A stretch of 64,000 nucleotides of DNA from Delphinus delphis. Lineage: Eukaryota; Chordata; Mammalia; Artiodactyla; Delphinidae. Positions 26,076-38,291 of this stretch are shown piece after piece (the first letter of the stretch is position 1; every line of letters starts with the position of its first letter). The stretch spans positions 108,107,893 through 108,171,892 of the forward strand of contig NC_082688.1 of NCBI RefSeq assembly GCF_949987515.2, in the 5' to 3' direction. A model generated the notes under the pieces. It saw nothing but the letters and a program-made list of their open reading frames with translations, had not been told where the DNA came from and ran no database searches. The position numbers and the translations under genes are program-made.

Positions 26076-29023
26076 AATGTTATTTTTAGTTTTATCTTAA
26101 TCATTGCTGTTTGTCTCCTCTCTGTCGTACCGTACGTCCCATCTTAGTTACATATTTGAGAATTGTATTGGCAATCATGTAAAATATTTTAAGATTTATT
26201 AATAATGTTATCTGAGGTCTATGTTTATTTTAAAACTTCAGTCACAAGATAATGTCAAAGGGAATGTAAAATAGTTTCTGATTGAAAATATTCTTCTATT
26301 ATGATCCTTTTTAAAGAATTTTTTGACTTCAGCTACAACTTAGTGAGCAAACTCCCTATGAAGAAGAATGCGAAATAAAGGGGAAAATAAAACTATAAGA
26401 CTGATATAGAGAACAATTATTTATCAATTTCTTCTTCCATAATTTACATCCACATTCGGCTACTATTATAGCACTATATCTGCTGCTTTATAATGATAAA
26501 CTGGTTTTGAGTGTATATATATGTGATAATCCTACATTTATAATACATATGGAGAGAAATTCAGAATTATTATTCCATCTTACCTTCCTGATTTCCAACG
26601 TCTCTAATATATTTGGTACAATTATAAAACTGTAACTCAAGCTGTCATCGTATAGTGATAAAAGGTGCATTTAAAACTCTCCCTGAACAGGAAGACTGAA
26701 GTGGAATACACGAGGAAATCCTCCTTTTTAAGCATATTTATATAACTCCAAACAAATAGAGTGGACCTCTCTTCTATCTTTTTCCTTAAATAAACAATCG
26801 GCCTGGGAAAGGCACACGTCTTATGGATGGTAGATCCAGCACCTTCACTGTGTGGAGCTCTGAAGGCAGCAGGAAATGAAAACAAACGAGAAGTAAGCCC
26901 TGATGTATGGCAGTAAAATGATGTAGCCGGATTCAAAACTGCATGAAGGACAGAGATCGGAAAAAGATAGGGACGGAGAAGCATTGCGCTGAGAACATTA
27001 TTTTACGTTTTCACCAAACTACCCAGAAAAGACTCAACACTCCAAAGAACACACATTGCTGAAAATAGATGCACTTTAAAGAAAAAACATCAAATACATG
27101 TACTCCTGAAGGTTGGATAACATGTGACTTTTGTAACTATCATCTCTTCAAAAATAGATATATTGACTAATTAAAATCATTTTTTCCAACTCTTTACTTA
27201 ATGTGGACATTATAGACAATATAGCATTTATAAGTTTATTTTCTCCATCATGTCAGAGGAGAGCACATGTTTCTGATGTTTTATGTTAAATCTAGCTCTC
27301 AATCTATGTTCAATTCCTTTGATGTAGATCTAAAAGCAGGAGTGGGTGACATCCAAAATATTTAAGAACTGGTCTGGCATCAAGAAATCAGAAGAGGCAC
27401 CAGCCGCAAGCCTACAGTATAACTTGACAGATTGTGTGAAATGGATGAAGCATAACCAATGCTTCTATCATTTTCAAATACAAAGGAAAACCAAATTGCT
27501 ATAAGCTGATCAAGATTGACAAGTTTTTGCATGAGAAATTTGACACCCAAAGTATCCTTGGATGGTGACATTATAACAACAGATTTCACAGAGTTAGTAA
27601 AATTCAAATATTGAGTAAAAAGAAATAGTTTTTTTAAAAAAGTACAATACAGAGAAGGAGGTAAGATAATAATGTATCTGAAAAATAGTTGACACTTTCA
27701 TTTAACTGTAAGCATCATAGGAATCATACCATCTGATGGGACTACTCATTACTACACACAACACACATATCATTAGAATTTCGTGTTCAGATCTGGGAAA
27801 TGGTCTAATTCAAAATAATGGCCAGAGAAAGAATGGCGAGGACTGTAAAGAGACTTGAAACCTCATGATGAACAAGCTATAAACATCTGTGATGAAAACA
27901 AGAATATTTGGGCAAAATATCATGGTTGCTTCCAAGTATTTGAAAGAATAACAGGAGGAAGGGGGGAGCTGAGTGGGTCTCTGTCATCCCGGGGGATAGA
28001 ATGAGAACAATAGACCTTTTTCTAGCTAGCAAATATTTTGCTGTTCAACGTAACAAACAACTTCATAACTGCGCTCTTCAACAAAAACGCAGACGCCTGG
28101 GGTAGGGAGTGAGTTTTTCATCGTTCAAAGTGTGAGAGGAAGCCTGGGCGATAGTAATGAGGGTTGCAGCCCAAGGCATGCCAATATTGGATGAGGAATC
28201 TTACAAGATGATCGCATTAGGATGGTGATGGTTGATCACTGATTACTGCAGCACTGAGACTGATTAAATCCTGAAAGTAGAGAAATGAGCTGGTTTGATG
28301 CCACAGCTGGGTGACTAGCTGTGAGGTGCACCTCTCCTAATGAAGGCTTCTTACAATATTCAGGGCCGCTTCTGAGAACCAGCGGGGCCAGCTAATTCTT
28401 TTCTCTGCCTACCTGTTTAGTCAGTAGCTACACCCATGAAACCATTTCCAAGCATCTTGCACAGCCTGTTTGAGTTATTGCTAAACAAGAAACGAAGACT
28501 TCATAATAAAGCAGACAACACAAGAGGTTCGTCACAATTAGTCCTGATTCAGAAATAGGTTCCTACGTAGTAACCTACTTATACATTCCTCAGGAATCAT
28601 CTTGGTAGATCGTAGAAGAAAAGACAGCATATTATTTTAGGAGTTTTTATTTTAAAGTTTTGAGGCAGCTTAACTCTAAAGTTCTCTCAAGTCAATTTTC
28701 GGTGGTAAATAAATGTTTGTTGCGGAAAACTTAGAAAACATTAAAGCATAAAGAAAATAAAAGTCACTTCAAGCCAAAAAACATGTCATCCATCAACTGC
28801 TCTCACAGCACTTCGCCCAAGTTGCTATTATAGGGAATTTTCATTTTACCTACAACAATTGTAAATGATCTGTTTCCTCAACTAGATTCTAACCTTTTTA
28901 AGGACAGGAAGTCTCTCTTCTTGGTATCTCCGGATGTTGCCTTCTCAGATTTGCTGAATGAGTAGCACAGTTGTAAATGTAACTCCACTTTTCAAAACAA
29001 GTCAGGCAAAAAACATATTAAGT
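26076..29023. other. Unassigned intergenic DNA
   Basis: Apparently unique sequence, notably without young repeats. 28,090-28,480 has mixed composition and homeodomain-core words (TGATTA, ATTAAATC), which would suit a conserved element, but this cannot be tested here. Confidence 0.35.
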
Positions 29024-29462
29024 GTTACATGTTGTATTCTGTTTCTGCCCACCCCCTGCCTCCAGAAAGATACGTTGAGGTTCTGATTCTCAGTACTTCC
29101 AAATGTGACCTTATTTAGAAATAGGGTCACTGCAGATGAAATTAGTTATGTTTGGATGAGGGCCTACTGAACTAGGGGTGAGCTCCTAACCCAACATGAC
29201 TGATGTCCTTTTAAGAAGATGGCCACGTGAAGACAGAGACACACAGGAATAATGCCCTGTGACCCCGAAGGCAGAGATTGGACTTATGCATCTGTCAACC
29301 CAGGAACACCAACAACTGGCAGCAATTCACCAGAAGCTAGAAAGAGGCGAGGGAAGATTCACCTCCAGGTTTCAGTGTGAGCATGGCCCTGCTGACCACC
29401 TGATTTCAGATTTCTAAACTGCAGAACTGTGAGACCATACATTTTGGCTGTTTTGTTTTTTA
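29024..29462 (+). mobile_element. ERVL-MaLR LTR (MLT1-like)
   Basis: 'AAATGTGACCTTATTTAGAA', 'TGACTGATGTCCTTTTAAGA', 'CACCAGAAGCTAGAAAGAGG', 'CTGCAGAACTGTGAGACCAT' follow MLT1 order. The end is cut by an antisense L1. Confidence 0.88.
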
Positions 29463-29730
29463 AAATTTATTTATCTTTGCTACTTCTTTTTTACAATTTT
29501 TTATCTTATATTGGAGTATAGTTGATTAACAATGTTGTGTTAGTTTCAGGTGTACAGCAAAGTGATTCAGTTGTACATATACATGTATCTATTCCTTTTT
29601 CAAATTCATTTCCCATTCAGGTTATTACATAATATTGAGCAGAGTTCTCTGTGCTCTACAGTAGGTCCTTGTTGGTTATCTGTTTTAAATACAGCAGTGT
29701 GTACATGTCAATCCCAAACTCCCAATCTAT
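29463..29730 (-). mobile_element. L1 3' end, antisense
   Basis: 'TTGGAGTATAGTTGATTAAC', 'AGTTTCAGGTGTACAGCAAA', 'TACAGTAGGTCCTTGTTGGT' is the complement of the whale/artiodactyl L1 3' UTR. It interrupts the end of a MaLR LTR. Confidence 0.88.
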
Positions 29731-29845
29731 CCCTCCCCTGGTGGTCCAGTGGTTAAGACTCCTTGCTTTCACTGCTGGGGCCTGGGTTCAGTCCCTGGTA
29801 GGGGAACTAAGATCCCACAAGCCTAGCAAAGAAATACAATAAGCT
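29731..29845 (+). mobile_element. Short tRNA-derived SINE (CHRS/Bov-tA-like)
   Basis: Contains CCTGGTGGTCCAGTGGTTAA, then the tRNA B-box-like GGGTTCAGTCCC and 'GGGGAACTAAGATCCCACA'. It directly abuts an antisense L1 3' end. Confidence 0.85.
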
Positions 29846-31285
29846 GTTTTTTATTAAACTCTCTTCCTTTTAGCTTAGTTCCTTGGTCCAGCTGTTGCTG
29901 TATTTTATTGGTTTATTGGCATCAGAATAAGGGAAGAAATCAATTAGATGTGCGTTTTGGTTTTTTTGTTTTCTCCTTTCTTTCTATGGTTGGTTGAGCT
30001 TGAGAAACATAGCTGTTACTAATTGGGAGCTGCACAATGTTAGAGGGAGCTCCCGTCTCTGAGTTAGACAATACTTTCATTCTTTTAATCTCTGTGAGAT
30101 AGTACTTTCATGATGCTGAAAGAAAGTGGTCTATGGGTTTCACGTGCTCATTCGTTTCTTACTACACGTTTATAAATGCAATCCTCTGTGAATATTTATG
30201 TTTTATCCACAATGCTTCCAGCCTTCTGTTTGAAGGTGAAAAATTCAAGTGTCTGAAGAGTCCTATACCCCAAACTGGCATTTCTTGCTCAGGTTAGAGA
30301 ACAGATAATTTGGAGGGCTTTGGTGGAACATCCCACAGTGAAACTACTTTGAAGAACTTCCAGACTCTCCACTCCAGAAAAATAGATATTCTGAACTTTT
30401 ACTACTTGCTTAGGAGGCAGAGGGACAAATGTGTAATTGATAAAAAGAAAATTACAGTCTCCTTAGGGCTTAATCCAATCTGCTCTTGTATGGAGCAAAG
30501 TCCTAGGTAAAACCTTAAAAAGAGGGACAAATTTCTCCCTAAATATATGAGGAAGAGTTAGAATGACCTAGCATGGTCCCTGAACAAAGGAAATTTAATC
30601 GCAGGAATCTACAAATATACATATCCTTCTTTAATGTGTAAATGCAGATATCTTATAATAAAAGATGGTAAACGCTTTAGGGAAACATACTAAGAGCTGA
30701 GCACATAAATGCATCAATATTCCCATTAGAAGGAAAAATATCATGTGAATGGTGGACAGAGGACTGGAGCTTTCCCTTTCCATACACCCAATTCCAAAGA
30801 ATGATTAATTTGTGACCTTATATTTAAGTGCCTAACCGATTAATGATGATTTTGTATCTCCACAGACACACTACAAAATAAGCAGGATTTAATTTGATTC
30901 ATGCTACAAATGATGCCACAACGTTTCTAACTTAGAAAAACAAAAGACAAAACTGTTGGGCTGTTGCAGAAATTACTGATTTTTAATTTTTAAATATTTC
31001 CAAAGTCAGGAGCTAATGTCTGCTTTATTTTATGTTGATATTGTAGATTTAAGTTATATTATTTCCAAGGCACTTGCAAATAATTGGTCTTGGAGCACAT
31101 GGTAGTTTTTAAAGTTACAAAAAAAACACAAAAAATGGGAAATTTTCCTCTTTGCTTTCCATTCACTCAAGATACTCTCTTAATGAGTATGATATTTTGT
31201 AAGATGTTTTCAATATTTCTAATGTTAGACTGCAGTAATTTACTTTCATATCTATCAAAAGGCTTGATAAAAAGTGAATAAATGT
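29846..31285. other. Unassigned AT-rich intergenic DNA
   Basis: No repeat family or coding exon recognised. Confidence 0.4.
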
Positions 31286-31603
31286 GGGCTTCCCTGGTGG
31301 CGCAGTGGTTGAGAATCTGTCTGCCGATGCAGGGGACACGCGTTCGAGCCCTGGTCTGGGAGGATCCCACATGCCGCGGAGCAACTAGGTCCGTGAGCCA
31401 CAACTACTGAGCCTGCACGTCTGGAGCCTGTGCTCCGCAACAAGAGAGGCCGCAATAGTGAGAGGCCCGCGCGCCGCGATGACGAGTGGCCCCAGCTTGC
31501 CACAACTAGAGAAAGCCCTCGCACAGAAACGAAGACCCAACACAGCAAAAATAAATAAATTATTAAACTCCTACCCCCAACATCTTAAAAAAAAGAAAAA
31601 AGA
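31286..31603 (+). mobile_element. CHR-type SINE with extra 3' tail
   Basis: Full head and middle, then (AATA)n, then the extra 3' segment CTCCTACCCCCAACATCTT (31568-31586) before the A-rich end. The same segment occurs in the antisense copy in HPGD intron 3. Confidence 0.93.
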
Positions 31604-31779
31604 GGGCCCCAACAAATGTGAGGATATTGTTTCATACAGCAGGAATTCTGGAATAATGTCTAGTCTTTTATACCAAAGAGGCTTCTTGCAAATGAGATCT
31701 GGCCATGGGGACATTCATCCCTTAACTTACACAAAGGGAAATTTACCCACTGGCCATGGCCAAAGTAATTTTTTAAGAG

Positions 31780-32175
31780 AGTGATTAATGAAAAAAAATA
31801 TGCAAAAAACCCTGACCAGTATTCCTCAAGACTCCCAAGGTCATCAAAAACAAGGAAAGTCTGAGAAACTTAACATCCAAGAGGAGGCTAAAGAGACATT
31901 GACAACCAAATGTAATGGAGTATCTTGGAAAGGATCCTGGAAACAAAACAAAAAAAGGACATCAGGCTAAAAACTAAGACAATCTACATAACATACAGGC
32001 TTTATTAATAATAAGAGGTAATATTGGTACATTAACTGTAACAAATATACCCTACTAATGTAAGACGTTAATAATAGGGGAAACTGGGTGCAAGGTATAG
32101 GGAAACTCTCTGTACTGTCACAATCTTTCTTTAAATCTAAAACTGTTTTCAAAAATGAAATTTGTTTTAAAAACA
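31780..32175 (+). mobile_element. Ancient L1 (L1M-like) 3' end
   Basis: 'CAAGACTCCCAAGGTCATCA', 'GAAAGGATCCTGGAAACA', 'GGGGAAACTGGGTGCAAGG' and 'CTGTTTTCAAAAATGAAAT' match my memory of an old L1 3' UTR. Confidence 0.65.
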
Positions 32176-32381
32176 ACTGTTTAATATATATATGCATATA
32201 TGACACTCTAGCAAATGATGCACCTGAAATCTTACTCATATGAAGTTTTTAATTCATATAACACACACACATCAATGTGTATATGACAATAAAATTTCTT
32301 TTTTTTTCCATGCAAAGGCCCTAATAAAATGAAGAAATACATTTCCTGAACTGCATTATTGAAGACAGTTTGTGATGACCT

Positions 32382-32957
32382 TGAAGGGTAGCAGAATACG
32401 CTACCCCAAAATATATCCCTTTGGCATAAGGATTGTTTTGATCTGAAGGCAACAGAAGAAGAAAAGCTCTCTGCTCTCCCATTATTTGCCCCAGAGCAGT
32501 ACACAAATTTTTAAAGGTGCCTCCTCTCCCCTTTCTACCAGGAAGAACAGGAAATAATCATCGGAGACAACCCTAGACCCATATCAGCCCAGAGGCAGTA
32601 CCAGAGGAATCTATATAACAAACTTTGCTAAAACTAGCTCTTATCTACCATCATCTTCCCATATATTTGCCTTCCCAGAATTTGCTGCCCTAAGAAGCTC
32701 AAAGTCTTTTTCTTCTGGTTTGCCATTTCTCTATAATATTATCGTTCTTTTGTTAAGATGCTACATAAACCCAAGTTCTAACCACCCCTTTGAGTTACTC
32801 ATCACTGGGTGCTTCCGTTTATATGTGCAATAAAAATGTTCATAAACTTCTGTTGGCTTTTTTCTTGTTAATTAGTCTTTTGTCCGTCTAATTGACAGAG
32901 CCCTAGCCAGTGAACCTAAAATGGGTAGAGGGAAAAGATATTTTTTCTTCCCCTACA
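32382..32957 (+). mobile_element. ERV solo LTR, family A copy 4
   Basis: TGAAGGGT ... CCCCTACA, with ACCT on both sides (32378-32381 and 32958-32961), a 4-bp duplication. It carries 'CCTTTGGCATAAGGATTGTT' and an AATAAA signal at 32829-32834. No internal viral sequence, so a solo LTR. Confidence 0.85.
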
Positions 32958-32961
32958 ACCT

Positions 32962-34690
32962 TAACTCCCACTGATATACCTAGAGTACCAGTTCTTAAGA
33001 AATTTCTTCCCAGACCTGGACACTCCTTGTATCTCTAGCTAGGAAAGATAAGCCCGTGAGGCAGAGGAGCCCTTGTGCAGCTGTTTCTGTGATTATAAAA
33101 CAAACAGCTATTCTACTGTCAATGAGCTATATGTTGAAGAGAAATTACAAGTGACTCACTTGCTAACAAAAAGTCTTGGGTTTTAAAAAGCAGCTTCTCT
33201 CATGGTCTAGGGAACAAGGAGACGTTCTTTTACCCAAGCGTCCTACAGCCCTGGTGTGTGCATATACGTAGGTGTTCAATTCATATGTTTAGAATTTAAA
33301 TGAAGAGAAAAAAATGTGTTTTTTCCCAAACTTGGCTGCAAACAGATAATTCTACCATATCATTCACCCTAAAAGGTTGCTGTGAGTTTTATTTTTCCTA
33401 TATAAAGATTGAAAAAAAGCCACAATAATAAGACAAGGCCTCTCGTGATTAGCATACGCACTGCAGAATGCAGATGTTACAGCGTATCCTAAGGACAAAT
33501 TGAATACGCCAGCTATAACAACCCTGGAACTCAGTTTTGCCAAATGTTTGAAGCACAGGAAATGACTTGAGCCACTCTATATTTCTTTTTATTTAAAGCA
33601 TGACTAAAGGTTGAGTCTTTCAGATCCGAGGCAGACAGCCCATTAAAGCTATGCCCATCATCTGCAAATTTCTCCATGAGATTGCCGTGCACATTAACCC
33701 CAAGAGTTATTACTTCAATTACCTAAAGTAATAGGTTGTTGATAAGACCCCTATCTTATCATCAACTTATGACTGAGTTATCTGCAGTCATCCAGACTGT
33801 ATGGTCTAAATTAGAGGGGCTGAATAAGGAATTAGAGGAAATATCAAAAATTTTAAAAATCTCAGTGTGATATTGTTTCACATTTTTTATTCTCTGGATT
33901 ATAAACCTTGTACTCCTGCTTTCATCCTACAAATATTTATGAGTGTTTTCATCCAATTCTCATTCGTAATTACAGACACCCCAAACATACTAAGGGGGCA
34001 CAGAAAATTTTTTTAAAAAAATTCAAGTCATCTATAATCATTTAGTGGATTAATTTTGTCAGAAATTGTAGAATTTTGTAATTCTGTAGAAATTTGCCTA
34101 AAGGAAAAATCAGGAATATTGTTGGACAGATATTGTACCTATATGTGCATATATTTATTTCTGAACAAACAACCATTAAATCATTTGACAGTTTATGCTG
34201 GCATAGGACTGAAGGTCATATGTTTAGCCTCAGTGTGTGACAGATGACTTTCTTGTACAATCTCTGACAACACCGTTAAAGGATTCCAGCTGTATTGGTC
34301 ACAAATTTATCATCAGTGTCAGAAAAACAAGTCAAAGTACAAGCAGATTGGGCCAATAACATCATGATTTGCATATGCATGGCAAGTCTTTTAAATCCTG
34401 CTTCCTTGTTTCTATTTGTCATGTGCCCAGATTACATTGCCACTATAATCCTAAATCATATCAAAGATATACAGAAAGGGAGTGGCTTTCAAGTGGTTGT
34501 ATATATGAAATAGTGTAAACGGCTCCTGGAATTATCAAAATAAAGAAACTAAAGATGGATGACTCTTTTGTTCTGGCCAAACTTCATCCTCTCAGAACCC
34601 GGCTTAGAAATCATTTCCTCTGGAAAACAAATAAACTATCCTCCACTTACCCACCTCCTCAGATAATCCGTTTCTATTGTGCTACATGGG
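32962..34690. other. Unassigned AT-rich intergenic DNA
   Basis: No element recognised until a short old L1-like tail at about 34,690-34,740, next to the CHR SINE. Confidence 0.4.
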
Positions 34691-34754
34691 AACTCTGTAC
34701 TTTCTGTTCAGTTTTTCTGTAAACCTGAAACTGCTCTAAAAATTAAATCTGCTC

Positions 34755-35077
34755 GGGACTTCCCTGGTGGTGCAGTGGTTGGGAATCTGCCTGCCAGTGC
34801 AGGGGACACGGGTTCGAGCCCTGGTCCGGGAGGATCTCACATGCCGCGGAGTAGCTAGGCCCATCCGCCACAACTACTGAGCCTGCGCTCTAGAGCCCGC
34901 GAGCCACAACTACTGAGGCCCGCGTGCCTAGAGCCCGTGCTCCGCAACAAGAGAAGCCACCGCAATAAGACCCACACCGCAACGAAGAGTAGACCCTGCT
35001 CTTCAGAGCTGGAGAAAGCCCGCACGCAGCAGCAAGGACCCAATGCAGCCAAAACAAATAATTAATTAATTAAAAAA
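34755..35077 (+). mobile_element. CHR-type SINE, full length
   Basis: Complete element with 'CCCAATGCAGCCAAAAC' end and (AATT)n tail. Flanked by AATTAAATCTG at 34741-34751 and 35078-35088. It inserted into the tail of an old L1-like 3' end. Confidence 0.94.
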
Positions 35078-35340
35078 AATTAAATCTGTTCACTTTAAAA
35101 ATGTATTGCAAAATAAAATGTTTAGGGGTCAAGATTTTGTTTCATGTGACCGAGCAACATCAAATTTTTTCTCAAACATTACAACTGCCATTAGCGTATT
35201 TAAAAGCTCTAATGTCAGCATATTAAGATTAATTTGGCCAAGCTGTAGTTTGAATGTCTCAGATTCTTTACATTTCTGACACGCTGCCAGTAATCATTAC
35301 TTGGCAAAGCAAGTCTCTCCTTAGGGAATCTTCCCTATTT

Positions 35341-35542
35341 CTTCTTCTTTTTTTTTTATACAGCAGGTTCTTATTAGTCATCTATTTTATACATATTAAT
35401 GTATATATGTTAACCCCAATCTCCCAATTCATCCCACCACCACTCCCTGCCACACTTTCCCCCCTTGGGGTCCATAAGTTTGTTCTCTATATCTCTCTAT
35501 TTCTGCCTTGCAAACTGGTTCATCTGTACCATTTTTCTAGAA
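35341..35542 (-). mobile_element. Truncated L1 3' end, antisense
   Basis: T run, then 'TATACAGCAGGTTCTTATTA' and 'TTTCTGCCTTGCAAACTGG'. Nearly exact 16-bp target copies GGAATCTTCCCTATTT / GGAATCTTCCCTACTT at 35325-35340 and 35543-35558. Confidence 0.92.
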
Positions 35543-35608
35543 GGAATCTTCCCTACTTGTAAACATACTTTTCTATCTGTCAGCAGCCTGCTAATGTTTA
35601 AAGTATAT

Positions 35609-35695
35609 TAGGTAGAGTTCCCTGTGCTATACAGTGCAGGCTAACACAATATTATAAAGCAACCATACTCCAATAAAAATTAATAAAAAAAAATA
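35609..35695 (+). mobile_element. 87-bp L1 insertion with a 5' inversion
   Basis: Exact 10-bp duplication TAAAGTATAT (35599-35608 and 35696-35705). The first about 26 bp read as antisense L1 (GAGTTCCCTGTGCTATACAG). The rest reads as sense L1 3' end (CTAACACAATATTATAAAGC ... CCAATAAAAATT). This is the structure left by twin priming. Confidence 0.8.
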
Positions 35696-36029
35696 TAAAG
35701 TATATGTGCACACAAGGGAAGAGTTTCATGTTTAGTTATAGTAGTATTTATTTGAGGATTCTATGTGAAGTTTTTATAACTTGTATAATAAACTTATTAC
35801 ACTAATAGATTATATTCAAATAGTATATTTTTGACTCAAATCTATAGTGCTGAGATTATTTCCTCGATCAAGATAAATCTTTAAAAGACTGCCCCAATAT
35901 ATACTTTCAGCTATTGTGTACTCAATACTACTAAACTCAAAAATACTGAAATAATTAAATTAATTAAAATTATAATTTATCTAGAATCTCTTATCCTTCC
36001 AAAAATATTTTAAATTACACAACTTCCAG

Positions 36030-36740
36030 ACCAGGTGTGAGAAGCTGAGAAGATAACAGAGAACATTCCTACCATTAAGGAATTTACACTTTCTTGAGTG
36101 AAAGGGACCAATGAACAGACAATTATAATACAGTACAATTATTTCTACAGTAATGGATAAGTTTAAGATTTTTAGTGAGTAAAAATTGTTCACATACCTA
36201 TTGCTTTTATGCCAGTCTGAAAGATATTGCAGAGTTAAAATAGACAGGATAAGAAAAATGATTAGGAAAGGAAAGAAAAGGTGGAGGAATAGTAAGGATA
36301 TGATGATGGTCTCTGACTTGGGGAAGTGGGGAGATGAAGACATGGTGCATGGGAGCAGGACCTGATTCTGGGGCCTGTTGGAGGCGAGAAGGGGAGAGTG
36401 ATCAATGCAGATGGAATTGCAGATGCAAGAACTGGGCTTTAGATTTGAGAATGGTTTGCATTTAGATAAAACTGATGCCAGGAAACGAATGTGCATAACC
36501 AGCGAGTCTGTGTAACGTGTGAAAACAAGAGAAGGCGTTAGCATTTAGAAGTTGACATCAACAGGTTAACAGAAGAAGACCTTGCAAAGAATCCTGAAAA
36601 GACTCAAAAATTAGAGAGAAAAAAGCATAGAGTGCAAGGTCAGGAAACTCAAGGCAAGAAAATGTTTCAAGAGATAAGTGATAAAGAGGGTTAAGTGGGG
36701 AAGAGAAGTAAATGTGATCAAGACCGAAACGTGCTCGGGC
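36030..36740 (-). mobile_element. Ancient LINE (L2-like) fragment, antisense
   Basis: 'CATTCCTACCATTAAGGAAT', 'GTCTCTGACTTGGGG', 'AAGAAAATGTTTCAAGAGAT' recall antisense L2. The 187-codon reverse ORF here (36544-35981) has no recognisable domain and I treat it as chance. Confidence 0.42.
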
Positions 36741-36829
36741 CTTGCGGTGTGGGTACTATTATCATCTTAATGGAAATTTAAGATGGTTCTGTTTCACCTG
36801 CCCACTCTCAGTGCCCAGCTCACTAAGCA

Positions 36830-37020
36830 CCATCCATTCACTGATTCAGAAAATATTTATTAAGGGCCTATTATGTCCCAAGAAATGCAGTTCTTTCAAA
36901 AGAAAAGGTGAGCCTTTTCAGGTTTGGAATATATCAAAGACAAAACACACCCAACTCTTTGCCCTTGTGGTGTACCCATTCCAGAGGTAGGGAAGACAGA
37001 CAATAAAACATATATATATT
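36830..37020 (-). mobile_element. L2 3' end, antisense
   Basis: 'CAGAAAATATTTATTAAGGG' and 'CCTATTATGTCCCAAGAAAT' fit the complement of the L2 3' terminus. The AT run at 37009-37022 follows. Confidence 0.55.
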
Positions 37021-37754
37021 TTTTAATGGATTGAAGAATGAACAGAAAGTGATGGATTTAAGATAATGAATATATACCAATATGAAAATACGTTAACTAA
37101 ATATGACAGCAAGAGATTTTTTTCTAATTCAACAGAAAAGAAACTGGAAAATTTTCGCATAGCATTGATGCTAGCAGAGAAAGAAGAACTGAAAATAAGG
37201 GGGAAAGGAAGCAGATAGATGGTGAATTAGCATTGCCATGAAGAGGGAAAGGACTAGATTTCAAAGTACAGATGGAGAGATTAGACTTACACCAAAGTGA
37301 CTTTGCTAGCATGATCTGGATACAAGGAGAAAGGAAGTAAAGTCACAGGTAGGTTGATAATAATAGAGGAAATTCCATTTTATACTTCAGGGAAAGTAAA
37401 AGGTTTCCTCCTGACAGTGAAAGGAAAAGAATAGCGATAAAGGGGTTAGAAGAGAATTCGAACGCTTGAATTATATAATTACCATCGGGCATGAGAGAGA
37501 GGACAGCATTGTTAGAGTTTATGATTTGCCCTCATAGCACCCTAGCTGCCTGAATTTGAAAATAAAGAAGCTGGATAGTTGTGTCGTTATAGGTCCAGTA
37601 GACGGACAATGGCGCAAAGGTTACTGGCAAGAAGGTAATGCGCTAGTGGGTTGTGGGTTCTAGAAAAGACGAGGAACGGGGAAAAGCAAGAGAGGCCGGA
37701 TAGGCAAGAAGGAGAATGCCCAAAGATCTAGAGGTGCAAGTTTGAAAGCCTCGT

Positions 37755-38060
37755 GAAGTCCAGCTTATCGATTCTTTCTTTCATGGATCATGCCTTTGGT
37801 GTTGGATGTCCAAAGTCACTGCCAAACCCAAGGTCAACCTAGATGTGCACCTATGTCATCTTCCAGGAATTTTATATGTTTGCATTTTATACTTAGGTCT
37901 GTGGTCCATTTTGAGTTCACTTTTGTGAAGGGGTACTGTGAAGGTCTGTGACCGTTCATTATTTTTGCATGTGGATGTTCTGCTGTTCCAGCACTACTCG
38001 GTGAAAAGACTATCTTTGCGCCATTATATTGCCTTTGTTCCTTTGTCAAAGACTGGCTAA
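37755..38060 (-). mobile_element. Ancient L1 fragment, antisense
   Basis: 'TCTTTCTTTCATGGATCATG', 'TTATACTTAGGTCTGTGGTC', 'CCAGCACTACTCGGTGAAAA': complement of an old L1 3' region, further from the 3' end than the fragment at 39.1 kb, so a separate insertion. Confidence 0.8.
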
Positions 38061-38224
38061 ATATAAAGATCTTTCTCGACCTATGATGTTGTTACATCCT
38101 GATAAACCCATCATAAGTGGAAAATATCATAAGTCAATAATACATTTAATACACCTAACCTACACCTTAGGGGGACATTGTTCTCTCCTCTCTGACCCCA
38201 TTTTGGCCAAGAAGACCCAGTCTG

Positions 38225-38278
38225 AACCTGCTGTATAAAAAAATAAATAAAATAAAATTTTAAAATTAAAAAAATAAA
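38225..38278 (+). mobile_element. Minimal L1 retro-insertion: 12 bp of 3' end plus A-rich tail
   Basis: Exact 13-bp duplication AAGACCCAGTCTG at 38212-38224 and 38279-38291. The insert begins AACCTGCTGTAT, the complement of the ATACAGCAGGTT seen at the start of the antisense L1 at 35.3 kb, and the rest is A-rich tail. Confidence 0.88.
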
Positions 38279-38291
38279 AAGACCCAGTCTG

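Noticed and set aside
34755..34860. tRNA-like A and B boxes (for example GGTTCGAGCCC)
   Set aside because: They belong to SINE heads, which descend from a tRNA. No cloverleaf with acceptor stem stands alone, so no tRNA gene is called.
35981..36544. 187-codon open frame on the reverse strand, the longest outside HPGD apart from the 44.8-kb frame
   Set aside because: Composition is low-complexity and hydrophobic with no motif, and the + strand looks like a purine-rich antisense LINE remnant. The frame is explained by base composition.
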